Below, piece by piece: positions 17,763-26,196 of a stretch of DNA of 64,000 bases. The notes beneath the pieces are model-generated. The model was not told the DNA's origin and did not search any database. It was given only the letters and a program-made list of their open reading frames with translations. The stretch is from assembly GCA_949296355.1 (NCBI GenBank), contig CASFPS010000001.1, positions 62,001-126,000 on the forward strand. The letters run 5' to 3'. Positions within the stretch are counted from its first letter, which is position 1; each line of letters begins with the position of its first letter. This stretch comes from an uncultured bacterium (GTDB taxonomy: Bacteria > Cyanobacteriota > Vampirovibrionia > Gastranaerophilales > Gastranaerophilaceae). The position numbers were made by a program, and so were the translations under genes.

Positions 17763-18101
17763 ATGACAGATAGTAAGAAAAAAAGCTTGCATGTAAAAAC
17801 CGGTGACAGAGTTGTCATCACTGCAGGCAAGGATAAAGGAAAAATGGGTAATATTAAGAAATCAATTCCGGCTGAATCAAAGGTCGTTGTTGAAGGTATT
17901 AATATGATAACCAAGGCTACAAAAGCAAATCCTGCATACGGTATTCAGGGCGGATTAATCAAGAAGGAAGCTCCTGTTGATTCTTCTAACGTGATGATTG
18001 TATGTCCGAGCTGCGAAAAGCCTACCCGTATTAAGCATGCAGTAGTGGACGGTAAAAAAGTTCGTGTATGCAAAAAATGTGGCGAACAGTTAGACGTATA
18101 G
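17763..18101 (+). CDS. rplX: 50S ribosomal protein L24
   Basis: This 112-residue L24 has the KOW motif (HVKTGDRVVITAGKDKGKMG, about 10-29) and a C-terminal zinc-ribbon-like part, CPSCEKPTR...RVCKKCGEQ. L24 starts 50S assembly. The double CxxC is the zinc-retaining form seen in many bacteria. Confidence 0.96.
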   Translation: MTDSKKKSLHVKTGDRVVITAGKDKGKMGNIKKSIPAESKVVVEGINMITKATKANPAYGIQGGLIKKEAPVDSSNVMIVCPSCEKPTRIKHAVVDGKKVRVCKKCGEQLDV

Positions 18102-18179
18102 TAATAGCTTAGAATATACGCGGAGTAAGCAGCTTAAAAGTTGTGTTTCTCCTAACGTATGAAAAGAAGGAATAGAAAA

Positions 18180-18737
18180 ATGACTAGAACTAAAAGCTTA
18201 AGATTAAAATACAATGAAGAAGTTAAAGCAGCACTTAAGGAAAAATTCGGTTATAAAAATGACATGATGATTCCCAGACTTCATAAGATTGTTTTGAATA
18301 TGGGTGTTGGTGAAGCTTCTCACAACTCAAAAATTGCTGATGCCATTCAGGCTCAATTAACTAAGATTGCCGGGCAGCGTGCAGTTGTTACCAAAGCTAA
18401 AAAATCAATCGCTTCTTATAAATTAAGAGAAGGTATGCCGGTTGGTGCTATGGTTACTTTACGCGGTGAGAGAATGTATGATTTTCTTCAAAAGTTAATC
18501 TGCGTTGTACTTCCTCGTATTCGTGACTTTAGAGGTATTTCTGCTAAGAGTTTTGACGGCAGAGGCAACTATACCCTCGGCTTGAAGGAACAATCTCTTT
18601 TCCCTGAAATCACTTATGAAGAAGTTGATCTGGTAAAAGGTATGAACGTATCTGTTATCACAACTGCTCATACTGATGATGAGGCTAGAGAATTGTTGAG
18701 ATTGCTTGGTATGCCGTTCAAAGGTATGGCTAAGTAG
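18180..18737 (+). CDS. rplE: 50S ribosomal protein L5
   Basis: This 185-residue L5 has the [19 protein letters not shown] start, chosen over an in-frame ATG 21 nt upstream because AGAAGGAAT lies just ahead. [34 protein letters not shown] and [23 protein letters not shown] follow. L5 binds 5S rRNA and contacts the P-site tRNA. Confidence 0.97.
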   Translation: MTRTKSLRLKYNEEVKAALKEKFGYKNDMMIPRLHKIVLNMGVGEASHNSKIADAIQAQLTKIAGQRAVVTKAKKSIASYKLREGMPVGAMVTLRGERMYDFLQKLICVVLPRIRDFRGISAKSFDGRGNYTLGLKEQSLFPEITYEEVDLVKGMNVSVITTAHTDDEARELLRLLGMPFKGMAK

Positions 18738-18818
18738 TAATAAAAACACAGATGGATTTAATTATCCCGATTGTGTTAGGATGTAATTAGAATTAAATTT
18801 GTAATAAAGGAGAAAATC

Positions 18819-19025
18819 ATGGCTAAAAAAGCGATGATAAACAAAGAACTAAGACGTGAAGCATTAGCTGCAAAGGGCAAATACCCGTCAGTAAGATTAC
18901 ACAACAGATGCAGCATCTGCGGCAGACCTCACGGTTTCCACAGAGACTTCGGTCTTTGCAGAATTTGTTTAAGAAAAATGGCTCATCAGGGGCTCTTACC
19001 TGGTGTTACCAAAGCAAGCTGGTAG
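18819..19025 (+). CDS. rpsN: 30S ribosomal protein S14, zinc-binding type
   Basis: This 68-residue S14 has [39 protein letters not shown]. Cysteines at 31, 34, 47 and 50 mark the zinc-binding (Z-type) form. It is the last gene of the plus-strand cluster; S8, which normally follows, is instead 5.3 kb away on the opposite strand. The TAG stop is the first triplet of a structured repeat (TAGGTGTGCTACGCAC). Confidence 0.97.
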   Translation: MAKKAMINKELRREALAAKGKYPSVRLHNRCSICGRPHGFHRDFGLCRICLRKMAHQGLLPGVTKASW

Positions 19026-19262
19026 GTGTGCTACGCACATAGACCTTCGGTCGGAACACATTAGGTGAAACTAAGAGTTGAAATAAATGCTACAGAAGTT
19101 CCTCAAAGTAAGACGACTAGTCTAAGGTAAATAGTTGTAACTACAAGTTAGTTGCAGGATATTTACCCTCCCCGCACGTAGACCTTCGGTCGGAACACAT
19201 TAGGCGAAACTAAGAGTTGAAATAAATGCTACAGGTGTTCCTCAAAGTAAAACGATATTTAT
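19023..19262 (+). repeat. Structured repeat, two units, after rpsN
   Basis: Each unit has GCAC(A/G)TAGACC-TTCG-GGTC hairpins, then GGAACACATTAGG, about 36 nt, and (in the second unit) GGTGTTCC followed by TCAAAGTAA. The long stem GGAACAC (19192-19198) pairs with GTGTTCC (19235-19241). The first unit has a weaker partner, AAGTTCC. Units begin at about 19027 and 19173. Minus-sense copies of the same family lie after L6 and S8. Confidence 0.85.
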
Positions 19263-19398
19263 TAGAATATTGTGAGGGATACAGCTCCGGACACTTTCTG
19301 ATAAAGGGGTTAAAGGCTAAGCAAAAGTATTCCTATCAGTTTAATATATCTTTCAAGCGGGATGGGCTTGGGTATTGATTAATAAAACTTTAATAAAT

Positions 19399-19432
19399 AA
19401 AAAAAGAGAAACATTGGTTTCTCTTTTTTTAT
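19399..19432. terminator. Rho-independent terminator of the S10-S14 cluster
   Basis: AAAAAGAGAAAC, a 4-nt loop (ATTG), GTTTCTCTTTTTTT. It is the first strong terminator after rpsJ and also faces the HTH gene on the other strand. Confidence 0.85.
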
Positions 19433-19449
19433 GCAGGAATATTATATAT

Positions 19450-19626
19450 CTAGGTTTTATTTTTTTGCGAATTCTTATTCTTTTCGTCTAATTTTCTATA
19501 AATATTCGATACACAAGCCTCTGTTGCATTTCTCGAGATTCGAAGTTTCTTTGCTATTTCCTGATTATCATATCCGGATGTGACAAGATTCATAACTTCA
19601 ATTTCTCTCTCTGTAAGACGATTCAT
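19450..19626 (-). CDS. Short LuxR-type HTH protein
   Basis: This 58-residue protein is almost entirely a LuxR/GerE helix-turn-helix: LTEREIEVMNLVTSGYDNQEIAKKLRIS, then a recognition helix ending VSNIYRKL. I start it at the ATG behind GGAG; a longer form with 16 extra residues is possible. No receiver or ligand domain is present, so it resembles stand-alone GerE-like regulators. Its target is unknown. It sits inside the segment that interrupts the ribosomal cluster. Confidence 0.8.
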   Translation of the reverse strand: MNRLTEREIEVMNLVTSGYDNQEIAKKLRISRNATEACVSNIYRKLDEKNKNSQKNKT

Positions 19627-19729
19627 TTTAAAGCTCCATTCTTTTTTAGTAAATTGTTTTATTAGATGCATCAACTACACTATTTGTATAATATTTTTTG
19701 AGATGTGTCTATCCGACAACCAGCTAATA

Positions 19730-20146
19730 TTATTTCACATAAAAATCACAAAGAGCCAACGGATGTTGAAAATCGTCATGTGAAAATACCTGCATCACGT
19801 ATCTGCCTTTTTCATAAAGGGTAAAGTAGTTTGTGTGGTAATACCTCTCATCAAGCATGAGCCTGTAGTCTTTTGTTCTGACAACTTGATTATCTCCCCA
19901 GGGAGCATCTTCTGTCATTTTGAAAACCTGAACCCGGATAAATTCGTTGTCCATCTTTTCAGGCGCTATAAAAAGGTAATATACTCTCTGACCTTCTGCA
20001 AAAACTTTCTGGTTTTGAAGTGCATTTTCTCTTGTAATCGGCTCAATATTAAATAAAATTATTCCTCTTTTGTATGTGCAGGCAGATAGAAAAAATGCAA
20101 AACACAATAATAGAATCAGAAATTTGGTGATTTTAAAAAGTCTCAA
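19730..20146 (-). CDS. Putative lipoprotein of unknown function
   Basis: This 138-residue protein has a signal sequence ending in the lipobox LSAC with Cys23 as the lipidated residue, so it is likely anchored to a membrane in the periplasm. The mature part is beta-rich with aromatic residues and no recognised domain. It starts 12 nt after the stop of the TPR gene on the same strand and is probably co-transcribed with it. Confidence 0.78.
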   Translation of the reverse strand: MRLFKITKFLILLLCFAFFLSACTYKRGIILFNIEPITRENALQNQKVFAEGQRVYYLFIAPEKMDNEFIRVQVFKMTEDAPWGDNQVVRTKDYRLMLDERYYHTNYFTLYEKGRYVMQVFSHDDFQHPLALCDFYVK

Positions 20147-20158
20147 TAATTTTCTCTC

Positions 20159-22294
20159 CTATTGTTCAAGAGATTTGATTTTTTGATTAACTACATTGAG
20201 CATTTTCTCGTCTTTTTCAAGCCCGGCGTATAAATAGTAATATTCAAGAGCTTTTTGAGTATCATCTTTCTGTTCATAAGCCAATCCAAGCGAATAATAT
20301 GCGTAAGGATAGTCAGGAGAAAGTTCGATAACTTTTTCAAAGCATTTTACGCAATCGTCATAATTTTTCTGATTAGCGAGTACCAGACCCTTGTTAAAAT
20401 AGGCGTCTGTATTTTTAGGGTCGATTATCAGAAGCTTATCATAGAAGCTTATAGCTTTTGTGTTGTTGCCTAATAGCTTATAAGTATTAGCTATTTTTAG
20501 CATTGTAACTTTATCCTGCGGTTTAAAAACAACTGCTTTTGTATAATAATCTATTGCTTCGTTGTACTGTTGTTTTTTATAAGCTTCATCTCCAAGTGCT
20601 ATTAAACTGTCATAAGTGGCTGGCTGCTCATTAACCTGCGGCAGTTTTTCAACCGTGTCTTTCGCCGCTTCGGCAGCAGCTACTGCTCCGGAAGCCGGTG
20701 CTGCAGTCTCAGCTTTTGTAATAGGAGCTTCACCTGTTGTTTTAACTTCCGTGGCTTTTATTTCAACAGGTGTTGTTTGTACTGCAGATTCTTCTGCCGG
20801 TAGTGTTTCTGAAGCCAATTTATGATTGTTTTTGAAATCTTTTAATGCATTATTGTATTCTGTATTACCGGGTGCTAACGATACAGCTTTTTCATAGCTT
20901 GAAAGCGCGATATCAGTGCAGCCCATTTTGTTATTAGCTTCAGCAAATCCAAAATAAGCAGACGCTTCATTCGGGCTCAGCTCAATTGCGTCCTCAAAAT
21001 ACAAAATAGCCTGTCCGTAATCCTGTTTGTCCAACAAATCATAACCGTAAGCTATTGAAGCAGCGGAAAGATTTTGAATAAGTCTGTCATTAGACTGTTT
21101 TTCAAGAAGTGTTTTATAAATTTCTATTGCAGCTACATAATTATCCATTGCGTGAAGCGTAAGCGCCTTATTTGCCAGTAATTCATAATTATCAGGTTCT
21201 GATTTGAGGGCTAAATCATAATATTTAAGAGCGTTTGTGTAATCAAGTTTTTTATGATAACAAAGCGCCAGTTCTTTTTTTGTCTCTACATTAGAAGAAT
21301 CTTTAGAATAGGATTTTTCAAAGTTAAAAAGAGCTAAATCATTGTTATCCATTTTTTTGTAAACAAGTCCGAGATTTCTGTATGCGTCGGCGTCGTCCGG
21401 ATAAGCCGTCAAATACTCTTTGTACTGTTCAATAGCCTCTTCGTTTTTATCCATATTGCCCAAAAGGTTTGCATAGTCAAACTTCAAAGCAACGAGTTTC
21501 GGGTTCTTTTCAAAGAGTTTTTGGAATGCAGCCAGAGCCTTGTCGTTTTCTTCCATATTCTGGTAAGAAAGCGCTAATTTTGCAAGCAAGGCTTCATCAT
21601 CCGGTCTGTTTTCAAGAGCTTTTTCTAACATCTCTGAAGCTGCCTGAAATTGTTTTGTATCATACAGAGCCATTCCGTAGTTTGCATAATCTTTAAATGC
21701 TGTCGGATATTTTTTGTAAACATCCGCAAAAGTGTCGCAGGCTTTGTCCGGCTGATTGTTGGCATAATAAACGTTTGCAAGGTTTTCGCTTGCCTCCTGA
21801 TGGTCAGGATAAGCGCTCAAAAATGTGTTATAATACTCAATTGCGTTTTTGTAATTTTTCCTGAAATATTCAACATTCGCAAGATTCAGGTAATTGTATT
21901 TGTATTCCGGATAAATCTGCTGGGCTTGCATGTAAGAATTATATGCATTCTCATAATCACCCATTGTTTGGAGAATGTTTCCGATGCTTATGTAAATGAA
22001 TGCGTCATTAGGGCGGAGTTTGATAGCCTTTTTGTAAGCCCCGAGAGCATCTTGATATCGTCCTATATCAGAATAAAGCCCTGCAATTTTTGTATAAAGC
22101 ATGGCATCGTCGCCGTTTATAACAAGTGCTTTTTGGATAGTGCTTATTGCAGAATTGTAATCACTTCTGTATTCATAATTACAAGCCTGCTGGTAAAGTG
22201 CATGCGCTTCTTTAGTCATCTTAGCTTCAGCCTGAAGCATAGAAATTGCTGTAACTGCTGCAAAAATAGATATAAAAAATTTTTTATTATTCAT
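20159..22294 (-). CDS. Exported TPR-repeat protein
   Basis: This 711-residue protein starts at MNNKKFFISIFAAVTAISMLQAEA, a signal peptide, with a GAGGG ribosome binding site ahead. Two blocks of tetratricopeptide repeats follow (about 25-470 and 570-705), with repeated patterns such as YxNLANVEYFRKNYKNAIEYY. They are separated by a Thr/Ala/Glu-rich linker (about 485-560). TPR superhelices are protein-binding scaffolds. A periplasmic or envelope assembly role is inferred. The lipoprotein gene downstream is a likely partner. Confidence 0.88.
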   Translation of the reverse strand: MNNKKFFISIFAAVTAISMLQAEAKMTKEAHALYQQACNYEYRSDYNSAISTIQKALVINGDDAMLYTKIAGLYSDIGRYQDALGAYKKAIKLRPNDAFIYISIGNILQTMGDYENAYNSYMQAQQIYPEYKYNYLNLANVEYFRKNYKNAIEYYNTFLSAYPDHQEASENLANVYYANNQPDKACDTFADVYKKYPTAFKDYANYGMALYDTKQFQAASEMLEKALENRPDDEALLAKLALSYQNMEENDKALAAFQKLFEKNPKLVALKFDYANLLGNMDKNEEAIEQYKEYLTAYPDDADAYRNLGLVYKKMDNNDLALFNFEKSYSKDSSNVETKKELALCYHKKLDYTNALKYYDLALKSEPDNYELLANKALTLHAMDNYVAAIEIYKTLLEKQSNDRLIQNLSAASIAYGYDLLDKQDYGQAILYFEDAIELSPNEASAYFGFAEANNKMGCTDIALSSYEKAVSLAPGNTEYNNALKDFKNNHKLASETLPAEESAVQTTPVEIKATEVKTTGEAPITKAETAAPASGAVAAAEAAKDTVEKLPQVNEQPATYDSLIALGDEAYKKQQYNEAIDYYTKAVVFKPQDKVTMLKIANTYKLLGNNTKAISFYDKLLIIDPKNTDAYFNKGLVLANQKNYDDCVKCFEKVIELSPDYPYAYYSLGLAYEQKDDTQKALEYYYLYAGLEKDEKMLNVVNQKIKSLEQ

Positions 22295-22381
22295 AACATA
22301 AGCCCTCGATAAATATTTTAGCAAAAAAAGAGGGATTTTGTTAATTAGCTGGATAAATGTAAATAAATGTTAATTGTTTAT

Positions 22382-22421
22382 AAAAAACGGAAATGATTAT
22401 TTAAAACCATTTCCGTTTTTC
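22382..22421 (-). terminator. Rho-independent terminator after rplR
   Basis: AAAAACGGAAATG (minus sense), a loop of about 12 nt, CATTTCCGTTTTTT. It ends the S8-L6-L18 unit before the TPR gene. Confidence 0.8.
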
Positions 22422-22484
22422 TTTTATTTTACAGTTTTACGGATAATAATCCGGTGAGTTTCCTCTCTGAGAATTTACCCGTTT

Positions 22485-22853
22485 CTAGAACATCAAGCCT
22501 GCTTCTCTTGCAGCATCTGCCAAAGCAGCAACTCTGCCGTGGTAGAGGAAGCCGCCCCTGTCGAATACAACACATTCAATGCCTGCTTTTTTAGCTTTCT
22601 TAGCAATAGCTTCACCTACAACTTTTGCAGCTTCGATGTTACCGCCGTGAGCCAATTTTTCTTTAAGGTCTTTGTCAACTGATGAAGCTGAGCAAATTGT
22701 TACATGTTTTTCATCATCAATTAACTGAGCATAAATGTGCTTTGTGCTTCTGTAAACAGCTAGTCTAGGGAATTCAGAAGTTCCTGAAATTTTAACCCTG
22801 ATAGCCTGATGTCTTTTTTGTACTTTTGGTTTTCTAATTTCCTGTTTAATCAT
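22485..22853 (-). CDS. rplR: 50S ribosomal protein L18
   Basis: This 122-residue L18 has [34 protein letters not shown], the [41 protein letters not shown] block and the family C-terminus. It binds 5S rRNA. S5, L30, L15 and SecY, which normally come next, are absent; a terminator follows. Confidence 0.97.
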   Translation of the reverse strand: MIKQEIRKPKVQKRHQAIRVKISGTSEFPRLAVYRSTKHIYAQLIDDEKHVTICSASSVDKDLKEKLAHGGNIEAAKVVGEAIAKKAKKAGIECVVFDRGGFLYHGRVAALADAAREAGLMF

Positions 22854-23187
22854 TTTTTTAACCTTTCTTTTATTTACCCGAATTCTCTTGATGGTTAATC
22901 ACGAATTCATCTGGGCTTTTGTTATTGTTGGGCAGGTATGCCCAACCTACATTGTTTTAGTGAATAGTGAGCAGTGAATAGAATATATTGCTGCGGCTAT
23001 TTACTTTTTGTCATTGTTGGGTTTACTAATCCGACAATAACTTTTGTTCACCTCGCCCCTTGTGGGAGAGGGAAGAATTTCTTAGTGAGCGAATAGCGAA
23101 CTTAGAAATTCTGGTGAGGGGTTGTCCCTTGTTATAGATTGCTTCGGGCTGTCTTGGCTGTTCCCTCGCAATGACGTTTTAAATAAG
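22854..23187. repeat. L6-L18 spacer, distal part, with mixed repeats
   Basis: From left to right: TTGTTGGGCAGGTATGCCCAACC (about 22934-22956), an AGTGAATAGTGAGCAGTGAATAG heptad block (about 22961-22983), and CCTCGCCCCTTGTGGGAGAGGG (about 23052-23073) with TTCTGGTGAGGGG (about 23109-23121). Then come GATTGCTTCGGGC and TTCCCTCGCAATGACG (about 23143-23176). No gene is seen. Confidence 0.8.
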
Positions 23188-23521
23188 GTCTACGTGCGGG
23201 GGTAAATACTTTACCCTTGTAGATTTACTTAGAGGAACACCTGTAGATTTATTTCCAACTTGTTATTCTGCTTATGTGTTCCGACCAATTATCTACGTGC
23301 GGGGGGTAAATACACCCACCGACTTGTAGTTTTACTTTGAGGTTGACCAGTAGTTCTAATACTAATTTGGCATATTTACCAATGTCAACCGACCAAAGGT
23401 CTACGTGCGGGGGTAAATACTTTACCCTTGTAGATTTACTTAGAGGAACACCTGTAGATTTTATTTTTAACTTGTTATTCTGCTTATGTGTTCCGACCAA
23501 AGGTCTACGTGCGTAGCACTA
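23188..23521 (-). repeat. Structured repeat, three tandem units, after rplF
   Basis: Read on minus, units of about 105-110 nt follow one another. Each runs GCACGTAGACC-TTTGGTC, a 7-bp stem enclosing 35-36 nt, then TC(T/A)AAGTAAA, CTACAAG and TTTACCCCC. The outer units have GGAACAC/GTGTTCC (arms 23488-23494 with 23445-23451, and 23276-23282 with 23234-23240). The middle unit has GGTTGAC/GTCAACC (23384-23390 with 23341-23347). The three central positions change on both arms together. The first unit starts at the rplF TAG. Confidence 0.9.
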
Positions 23522-24058
23522 CTTCTTGCCGGCTTTACCAGCTTTACGTCTGATGTGTTCGCCTTCATACTTAACGCCTTTTCCTTTGTAAACTTCAGGC
23601 GGACGTTTGCTTCTTATGAATGCAGCAACATCACCAACGGTTTGTTTGTTTGAACCTTTAACGCTGATTTTAGTGTTAGCTTCAACAGATAATGTAATAC
23701 CTGCAGGCGGTTCAATGATAACAGGGTGAGAGTAACCGAGTGCCATGTTAAGCTTAGTACCTTCCATGTTTGCACGATAACCTACACCAACGATTTCAAG
23801 TTTCTTTTCAAACCCTTCAGAAACACCGTGAACAGCGTTTGCAATCAGAGTTCTGAATAAACCGTGAAGAGCGTTTGTTTTTCTGTCATCTGAGTTTGGT
23901 TCTACAATAATATGATTGTCAGCAACAGAAACTTTAACTTCATCTCTGAAAGTTACTGATTCTGTACCTTTAGAACCTTTAACTGTAATAACGTTTCCTT
24001 CAATTTTAACTTCAACACCTGAAGGAATTTCGATTGGTTTTTTACCTATTCTTGACAT
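23519..24058 (-). CDS. rplF: 50S ribosomal protein L6
   Basis: This 179-residue L6 has MSRIGKKPIEIPSGVEVKI, the two L6 repeats, and the C-terminal signature GVxAFIRSKRPPEVYKGKGVKYEGE (here preceded by GD). L6 supports the GTPase-associated centre. Its stop codon TAG is fused to the first structured repeat unit (TAGTGCTACGCAC). Confidence 0.97.
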   Translation of the reverse strand: MSRIGKKPIEIPSGVEVKIEGNVITVKGSKGTESVTFRDEVKVSVADNHIIVEPNSDDRKTNALHGLFRTLIANAVHGVSEGFEKKLEIVGVGYRANMEGTKLNMALGYSHPVIIEPPAGITLSVEANTKISVKGSNKQTVGDVAAFIRSKRPPEVYKGKGVKYEGEHIRRKAGKAGKK

Positions 24059-24115
24059 ATTAATTTCTCCTTTTTTTGTTTGCGGGCTTTTCTGTCAATT
24101 GAACCCGCTTTGTTC

Positions 24116-24309
24116 TAGTGAATAGTGAAAAGTGAATCGTGAATAGACTACTTTTACTATTTTTTTATTTGTTCCGACCAAATGTCTACGTGCGGGGGTA
24201 AATCTCACCTTACGACTTGTAGTTTTGCTTTGAGGTTGACCGGTAGTTTCAAGACCTGCTTGTTATATTTACCTCTGTCAACCGACCAAATTCTACGTGC
24301 GTAGCACTA
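24116..24309 (-). repeat. Structured repeat after rpsH, plus heptads
   Basis: One full unit, read on minus, starts at the rpsH stop (TAGTGCTACGCAC). It has the GGTTGAC/GTCAACC form of the stem (24277-24283 with 24234-24240) and ends in TTTACCCCC. A second unit begins (GCACGTAGACATTTGGTC, then GGAACA) and breaks off. AGTGAATAGTGAAAAGTGAAT heptads lie at 24116-24136. Confidence 0.85.
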
Positions 24310-24702
24310 CCAGACGTAGCAGAGGATTTCACCGCCGAGGTTTTCTTTTCTTGCCTTACGGTCAGTCAATAAACCTTTGCTGGTAGAAACGATTGCAATA
24401 CCCATACCGCCGAGTACCTGCGGTAAGTTTTTAGCTTTGCAATAGCTTCTCAAACCGGGTTTTGAAACTCTTTTTAAGTTTGTAATAACCGGTTTATTTG
24501 CTTCGTCATACTTCAATTCGATTGTTAAGTATTTGAAGTGTCCTTCTGCTCTTTCAGAATAGCCGTTGATAAACCCTTCTGATTTTAAAAGCTTAGCTAA
24601 AGCTACTTTTAATTTTGAAGAAGGCATTTCAACTGACGGATGAGAAACGACGTTAGCGTTTCTGATTCTTGTTAGCATATCTGCTATAGGATCTGTGTTC
24701 AT
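24307..24702 (-). CDS. rpsH: 30S ribosomal protein S8
   Basis: This 131-residue S8 has [17 protein letters not shown], chosen over a longer start because AAGGA lies 6-10 nt ahead. [19 protein letters not shown], the [26 protein letters not shown]-terminus and the conserved Thr-Ser-Lys-Gly loop follow. S8 organises the central 30S domain and in E. coli represses the spc operon. Here it is the first gene of a separate minus-strand unit with its own promoter. Confidence 0.97.
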   Translation of the reverse strand: MNTDPIADMLTRIRNANVVSHPSVEMPSSKLKVALAKLLKSEGFINGYSERAEGHFKYLTIELKYDEANKPVITNLKRVSKPGLRSYCKAKNLPQVLGGMGIAIVSTSKGLLTDRKARKENLGGEILCYVW

Positions 24703-25100
24703 CTTTTTTCCTTTTCTCTTGCGGACTCCCACGGTTTTGGATTTAAGTTCGCGCGCTGCGTATCTTTTTTATACAGCTATGCTTCACTATTTTAACGCTG
24801 CCGTACTTTATCCTTTTCCGCACGGGATCCATTCTGCTCGTCGCTTGCTAAATTAATTCTTGCTCATAAAAAGCGTCTTTTAGCAGTCCGACAAGTTAAT
24901 CGTAGCACGGGCATGCTTTATTTGCAACAGTTTTGCTTAACATTCCTTAACCCTGGCATGATTAAGTGTACTTTTTACAAAAAATATTCCCCACCTTGCT
25001 GATAGTTTTTTTATAGAAAAACTGATTTAATATAATTATTAAATCTTTTTCATACTTCCAGCTATTCTTAATTCCAAGAGCCACAAAACGGCTCTTTTTT
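24703..25100. other. Leader of the S8-L6-L18 unit and flank
   Basis: This stretch has no gene. On minus it contains the promoter at 24899-24927 and then a leader of nearly 200 nt up to rpsH. The leader could hold a ribosomal-protein autoregulatory fold, but I cannot define one by eye. Beyond the promoter, 24961-25100 shows nothing I can name. Confidence 0.5.
24899..24927 (-). promoter_or_regulatory. Promoter of the inverted S8-L6-L18 unit
   Basis: On minus: TTGCAA, a 17-nt spacer, TACGAT. It supports independent transcription of the three displaced ribosomal genes. Confidence 0.7.
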
Positions 25101-25250
25101 TTGGTGCTACGCACGTAAACCTTTGGTCGTAACACATTTACCCCCCCCCTGAGCGTCAGGAAAACGTCATTGCGAGGGAACAATTAAGACAGCCCGAAGC
25201 AATCTAAAAAGTTATTGTTGGGTTAGTAAACCCAACCTACATTGTTCAAA
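25100..25250. repeat. Truncated structured repeat, C-tract and palindromic modules
   Basis: GGTGCTACGCACGTAAACC and TTTGGTCGTAACACATTTA (about 25104-25140) are the 5' part of the structured repeat on plus. A run of 9 C follows, then ATTGCGAGGGAACAATT...CCCGAAGCAATC (about 25171-25204) and GTTGGGTTAGTAAACCCAACC (about 25216-25236). No gene is seen. Confidence 0.75.
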
Positions 25251-25352
25251 TAGAGTTTGTAAATTTGATGATATTATAATAATTTTGTGCAAATCTCTAC
25301 AAGATGGCAATTCTATTTATTTTTCTTGAACATCTGATCACTTGATTACTGT

Positions 25353-26144
25353 CTACAATATTTTCCTCAAATTCTCAACCATTCTGTCTGCTGCAGGCAA
25401 ACGCTTTTCAATCTCTCCAACAGCAAGCGTTTTTACATCCTGTTCAAAATTCTCAGGCAAAATCTTGCAATTTTTGAGTGCAAAAGGTATAAGTTTCTTC
25501 TCTCCCGGATTCAGAATACGGTTTTTTGCAAAAATTGTATCAAAATAACTTGCAAGGAATGCTGCACATCTATGGTTTATGCTTACAAAATCAAGGCGCT
25601 CAACTGCTGATGCTATCTGGTCACGGTATGAAAACATTGCGTCTTTAAGGTACGCAAAATTCTTTTTGATAATGTTTTCTGCCAATTTTTCCGGATATGG
25701 AGTATTAACCCTTTCTTTCACACCTTTTAACCAGCCGTTTTTGTCATATAAAATTTCTGTTTTATTAATATTATCAATAAAGCAGGTTGTGTACCCTAAA
25801 GATGCGTTATGTCCTTCCCAAACCCATTTTATATTATTCTCTATAAAATCAGGGTGTCTGTACATAATATCAATTGGTTTTCCTGTCTCACGGAGTCTGA
25901 AAGTGTCTCCTGTTTCAAAATAATGGTTATCAATTTCCGGTTTGTCAGCAAATTTTTCTGCAATTTTGCGCCTTTCTTCAACCGGAGGTTCTGATTTTCC
26001 GTAAATATAAATGTCATAATCGGATTTATTGTCTGCAGTCTGCGCGGTTGAGGAGCCGCCTAAGCCAATTGAGTCAACCTCTTTAAGCTTTTTATAATGT
26101 TCTATCATTTCTGTCAGGATTTCAGAATTTCTATTAACCTGCAT
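25353..26144 (-). CDS. Nucleotidyltransferase-domain protein
   Basis: This 263-residue protein has the polymerase-beta-type nucleotidyltransferase motif GLGGSSTAQTADNKSDYDIYIY (27-48). The GS pair and two aspartates (D43, D45) are in the expected metal positions, and a later IDIMYRH (about 90-96) may give the third carboxylate. This superfamily moves NMP to small molecules, RNA or proteins. The C-terminal half is helical, as in DUF4037-type or aminoglycoside-adenylyltransferase-like proteins. The substrate is unknown. It is divergent from polA with a short shared control region. Confidence 0.75.
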   Translation of the reverse strand: MQVNRNSEILTEMIEHYKKLKEVDSIGLGGSSTAQTADNKSDYDIYIYGKSEPPVEERRKIAEKFADKPEIDNHYFETGDTFRLRETGKPIDIMYRHPDFIENNIKWVWEGHNASLGYTTCFIDNINKTEILYDKNGWLKGVKERVNTPYPEKLAENIIKKNFAYLKDAMFSYRDQIASAVERLDFVSINHRCAAFLASYFDTIFAKNRILNPGEKKLIPFALKNCKILPENFEQDVKTLAVGEIEKRLPAADRMVENLRKIL

Positions 26145-26196
26145 ACAAACCGCCTTTCATTATGATATAATGATATTTAACAGATGGGAGTATTAT

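Noticed and set aside
23249-23500. Open frame of 83 codons on minus
   Set aside because: It is the translation of the tandem structured repeat; its sequence repeats with the unit and has no ribosome binding site.
23188-23518. Possible CRISPR array
   Set aside because: Units are about 105-110 nt and similar along their full length, with an internal stem; there is no short repeat with unique spacers and no cas gene.
24703-24898. Riboswitch or S8 autoregulatory RNA in the rpsH leader
   Set aside because: The leader is long enough, but I could not identify a defined fold or known consensus by eye.
24962-25183. Open frame of 73 codons on minus upstream of rpsH
   Set aside because: Overlaps a repeat and a C-tract, lacks a ribosome binding site and resembles no protein.
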